A model generated the notes under the pieces. That model did no database searches. It was not told the origin of the DNA and saw nothing but the letters and a program-made list of their open reading frames with translations. Made by a program: the position numbers and the translations under genes. A stretch of DNA of 24,568 nucleotides, from the NCBI GenBank assembly GCA_902494375.1, contig CABUTL010000003.1, positions 1-24,568 of the forward strand. The letters run 5' to 3'. This document shows, one piece after another, positions 21,448 through 24,568 of this stretch; position 1 is the first letter of the stretch, and every line of letters starts with the position of its first letter. Source of the stretch: an uncultured Collinsella sp. (GTDB lineage: Bacteria; Actinomycetota; Coriobacteriia; Coriobacteriales; Coriobacteriaceae).

Positions 21448-24400
21448 CTAGCGCTTCTTTGGGATCGACCTAAGGCGAGCGAACCATAGGGCTGCGGCAC
21501 CCGAGGTCAGGAGCGCGGTGATGTAAGCGGCGATGGGAACTGATCCTGTTGCCGGTAGGTCCTGCGGTAGGGTACAGCGTTGAATGACGCTGTCCTCGTC
21601 ATGTGACTCAAGTTTATCGCCGCCACCGTTGCGGCAAAGATCGACGCGCGCGCTGTTGGTGAGTGCGGTTTGGGGCGTATAAGCCGACGTTGCCTGCATA
21701 TGTACGACTGCGCCCCGAGCGTCTGTGCCAAGGATTGCTTTGGCATCGTCAAGGTCGTCGTGCTCATCTTTGAGATCATCGCGGGTCCAAGAATCCGCAT
21801 CGCTTCGAGTCGTAAAGTCGGCGGCTACCGCACCGTATTCAATTCGAATGCCTGTTACGACGGTATTGGATGCAAGGTCGAGCTCTTCCGCCTCGAGTGT
21901 GGTGGATTCCGTGGTCGAGACATCCGCCTTCCAGAGGCGCCAGCCGTCGTAATCGACGAGGCGACAGTCCTCACCAAGGCTCTCTTTTACTTCGTCGGAC
22001 TCAAGCCAAGGATTTTCGTGCCCATCGTCAAGTGTCGCGTTTGCCGGCTCATCGACGTCTGTCGAGTCCAACGGCGTCGTGCGATACCATACGTTGCACA
22101 GACCGTTGAGGTCGCCGATGGCGACGGGGGTTTCGATTGAGATGAATCTCGCTGTGCCGTCTTTGGCGCACTCAAGATCATCGGTAATCGTAAACTCATC
22201 AACCCAAGTAGCGGAATCGTTTCGAGCATCGATGGTATAGGAGAAAAGCCCATCACTATTGGTTTGCGTCGTGGCGCGGTTTTTACCATCGCCGTTAGCC
22301 AACAGGCCCTTTTCGATAGGTTGGACAAGTTCCTGACGCTTGTCGACCTGTCCCTTGATCTCGATGGGCGCATCCTTCATCGCGACGGTTTGGACTTCTC
22401 CCGTATCCTTTATTTCAAACGTTATCTCCTCGGCAAGGTCATAGGTCCGCGGAGACATCATTTCGCGCAACGAGTAGGTGCCGGGTGCAAGATGTTCGAC
22501 GCGATGCGGCTTGTCGGATGAGGTCCAGGAGTCTATTTCGGTTTTATCGGGACCATATAAGGTGAGCTGTGCGCCTTCCACTTCTTGCTCACCGCTTGCA
22601 TCGACCTTGGAGATATCAACCTTGGTGTAATCGTCGGATACGTTAAGCCGTGCTTCTGCAACGGGTGTTTTCTGGTCGGCATAAGTAAGGGCAACAATAT
22701 GGGTTGTCTGATCGAGCAAGAAGCCTGCCGGCGCTTGAGTCTCGACAACCTCGTAGCGTGCGGTGCCAGATCCCAGTGGGAGGTTGTCCGCGCGTGCTTC
22801 TCCAGTTTCATCCGTCGTGACGGTCGTGACAGTCTCACCGTCGAGCGCGGCAATGCTACCGTCGGGGCGCACGATATCACCCGAGGCGCGGATCTCAAAG
22901 ACGGCGCCCGCGAGGCTGCTGCCGTCTATGGCATCGGTTTTAACGATCCTGATGTTTCCGGTCGCGGCGTGGTCATAATACGAGGCGACTGCAACGGGCG
23001 TTAGGTTCATGTCGGCGGGTATGTTTACCTCGATCTCTTCGCCGACAAGATAGGGCTCTTTGGCCGAGGTTTCGCGTACATAATAGGTGCCCGGCACGAG
23101 CGATTCGGGCAGTGTGACGGTCCCGGTCGCGTCAGTCGTAAAGGTGTCCATTACGTTATGTGCTGGATACCAGCAAGTTTGTGAGACAGGTTCGTGATTG
23201 CTGTCTAGGAGTTGGAAGGTGAATCCGGCTAGTGGAACAGAAGCGCCTGTTTGGGCATCGCGTTTTACAATCTGGAGATGCGTCGACAGCGCGTGGTTGT
23301 CCACGATATATTGAAGCTCGGCGCCGTCGGAAATCTGATTGGCCTCGACGGTCCATTCCCCCGCACGTTTAAAACCCTCGGGGACGGTTTCCGGAACCTC
23401 GCGAATCGTGTAGCCGGCACGGTCGTATGGGACAGCTCCGTGGACACCGGCGGGTCGCTTGCCTGTGCCGAACCATGCTTCGGGCTGATCTTTGGTGGAG
23501 GCAAAGCCATAGATGTTTGTGGTCAGTGTGCCAACAACCTGCTGAGAACTGTTGCTGACAACCTCAAAGACAACACCACCCGCCGGTTGCTCCAGGCCGG
23601 ATTGGTCGCTATTGCCGTAATCCTTGAATTTGGAAATCTCAAGGTCAAACGCAATGGGGATATCGGAAATGCGAGATTCGATCTCGACCACGCCTGAATC
23701 GCCGAGCTGGTCGGCTCCAACGGTATAGGTCCAGCTGTCGTTGGATGGCAGGTAGCCCTCGGGGGCTTTTGATTCGTAGATGGTAAAGGTTCCTAAGGGG
23801 ACATCGGCGAGGGTGGCCTGACCGCTTTCGTCGGTCGTGAGGATTTGCGCCCATCCAGGGGTTGATTGTGACACACACGTGAACTCTGCTCCTGCGAGTG
23901 AAGATCCCGCCTGGGGGCCGGCATTCGTCGCGGCATCGAGTTTTACGATATGCAGGTTGATGATGCCGGGCTGTTCATCAATGGCGACCTGTCCACCGTC
24001 ATTCCCCGTGGTAAAGGCGATGCGATCACGACGGGGGACATAGCCGGCCGGCGCCTTCGTTTCAACTAGGTAGTATGCAGTGTTGGGCAGAAGAGTTGCT
24101 TGCGCCCGACCGTTGCTGTCCATCTGGATGGTGCCGACACGCGCGCCGCTGGCGCTCTCAAAAATATCGAATGTTGCCCCGTCAAACTGATAAGTATTGT
24201 TTCCGCTGGTAATGGCAGCGTTTGCAGACTGCTTTTGGAAGGAAACAGAGACCGCCGGCAGTACATAGAGCATGTCCTGACGTTTGCTGCCGCCCGATAC
24301 GGCTCCTAGATAGCGTCTCGCGCGGTGCGGAGCGGCTTTGATGTTTCCTGATTTTGCGCTGTCGTGGAGCCACCGCGCCGCCGCCACGACTTCATTGTCA

Positions 24401-24568
24401 GCGGTAAAGTGCCCACTCTTGGTTTTGCCCTGAGCGGTCGTGTAAGAGTAAGTACCGTCGACATGGGTAGTGCCGTTGAGCATCCATACGGCAAGCTGGG
24501 TTGCGGCGCGGGCGCGATCGGGTGAAAGATGGTAACCGCCAAACGACGTGGCGGTAGGATATCCGTGA
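21448..24568 (-). CDS. LPXTG surface adhesin with thioester-domain remnant and six SpaA/CnaB-like repeats (5' end cut)
   Basis: This is a cell-wall-anchored adhesin or pilin-like protein; 1039 residues are visible and the N-terminus is beyond the window. The frame stays open to 24568, so the first Met at 24483 is not the start. Upstream of it the protein reads AATQLAVW, the Gln motif (TQxA-W) of Cys-Gln thioester adhesin domains. Numbering from that Met, SpaA-like modules lie near 78-170, 175-275, 278-400, 402-505, 508-618 and 621-705. Their E-box motifs include ETKAPAGY, ESKAPEGY, ETQAPAGF and the variant EVPETVPEGF; candidate isopeptide lysines lie in IVKLD, ISKFK, IVKRD, IVKTD and ISKVD. 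An unassigned beta-rich region (about 712-930) precedes the sorting signal LPATG (976-980), a hydrophobic segment and the tail RSIPKKR. No sortase gene is in the window. Confidence 0.9.
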   Translation of the reverse strand, partial: HGYPTATSFGGYHLSPDRARAATQLAVWMLNGTTHVDGTYSYTTAQGKTKSGHFTADNEVVAAARWLHDSAKSGNIKAAPHRARRYLGAVSGGSKRQDMLYVLPAVSVSFQKQSANAAITSGNNTYQFDGATFDIFESASGARVGTIQMDSNGRAQATLLPNTAYYLVETKAPAGYVPRRDRIAFTTGNDGGQVAIDEQPGIINLHIVKLDAATNAGPQAGSSLAGAEFTCVSQSTPGWAQILTTDESGQATLADVPLGTFTIYESKAPEGYLPSNDSWTYTVGADQLGDSGVVEIESRISDIPIAFDLEISKFKDYGNSDQSGLEQPAGGVVFEVVSNSSQQVVGTLTTNIYGFASTKDQPEAWFGTGKRPAGVHGAVPYDRAGYTIREVPETVPEGFKRAGEWTVEANQISDGAELQYIVDNHALSTHLQIVKRDAQTGASVPLAGFTFQLLDSNHEPVSQTCWYPAHNVMDTFTTDATGTVTLPESLVPGTYYVRETSAKEPYLVGEEIEVNIPADMNLTPVAVASYYDHAATGNIRIVKTDAIDGSSLAGAVFEIRASGDIVRPDGSIAALDGETVTTVTTDETGEARADNLPLGSGTARYEVVETQAPAGFLLDQTTHIVALTYADQKTPVAEARLNVSDDYTKVDISKVDASGEQEVEGAQLTLYGPDKTEIDSWTSSDKPHRVEHLAPGTYSLREMMSPRTYDLAEEITFEIKDTGEVQTVAMKDAPIEIKGQVDKRQELVQPIEKGLLANGDGKNRATTQTNSDGLFSYTIDARNDSATWVDEFTITDDLECAKDGTARFISIETPVAIGDLNGLCNVWYRTTPLDSTDVDEPANATLDDGHENPWLESDEVKESLGEDCRLVDYDGWRLWKADVSTTESTTLEAEELDLASNTVVTGIRIEYGAVAADFTTRSDADSWTRDDLKDEHDDLDDAKAILGTDARGAVVHMQATSAYTPQTALTNSARVDLCRNGGGDKLESHDEDSVIQRCTLPQDLPATGSVPIAAYITALLTSGAAALWFARLRSIPKKR

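Noticed and set aside
1..24568. Insertion sequences, prophage or integrase-type mobile elements
   Set aside because: I saw no transposase or integrase motifs, no flanking direct repeats and no tRNA genes; the window is core chromosome plus one surface-protein gene.

Overview
The window is the replication-origin region of a fairly GC-rich, Gram-positive-type chromosome. Gene content and order (recF-dnaN-dnaA-[GHKL ATPase]-oriC-rpmH-rnpA-yidD-yidC-jag-rsmG-parS-parA-parB), a PafB/PafC-like WYL pair and an LPXTG surface protein suggest an actinobacterium of the class Coriobacteriia, probably Collinsella or a close relative. That placement is inferred from protein character and gene order, not from a database search.

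Layout. Positions 1-5274 run leftward and hold recF (cut by the window edge), dnaN, dnaA and a gene for a GHKL-type ATPase with a long Gln/Pro-rich linker and a C-terminal winged-helix-like domain. The origin looks bipartite. An AT-rich segment with five DnaA-trio-like triplets and several DnaA-box-like 9-mers lies between dnaA and dnaN (1944-2181). A second cluster, with TTTTCAACA-type boxes and phased A-tracts, lies upstream of the ATPase gene (about 5335-5425). From 5518 rightward, a strong sigma70-type promoter leads into rpmH-rnpA-yidD-yidC-jag (ribosome, RNase P and membrane-insertion functions), closed by a terminator at 7769-7798.

Positions 7845-10728 hold rsmG, three perfect parS sites spaced exactly 39 bp, parA, parB and a small membrane-anchored YtxH-like gene overlapping parB, closed by a terminator. 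This block looks more AT-rich than what follows. rlmN lies on the opposite strand with its own terminator and a two-mismatch parS-like site. Next come ddl and a DEDDh-exonuclease/DinG-helicase fusion (overlapping genes, + strand), which converge with a tandem pair of WYL regulators on the minus strand.

Positions 17971-21381 encode a 1056-residue membrane protein with a split, degenerate M28-peptidase-like fold and a 72-residue single-pass membrane protein. After a shared terminator, the minus strand carries a large sortase-anchored adhesin. Six SpaA/CnaB-like modules precede its LPATG signal, and the right edge of the window cuts into an N-terminal thioester (TQxA-type) domain.

How the genes fit together. 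DnaA, DnaN, RecF, the origin elements and ParABS form the replication and segregation core. The most intriguing combination is a DnaA whose domain IV signature reads GNRNHSTV instead of the usual GGRDHTTV, origin boxes that read TTTTCAACA rather than TTATCCACA, and an uncharacterised GHKL-ATPase/winged-helix protein encoded 15 bp upstream of dnaA, next to the box cluster.
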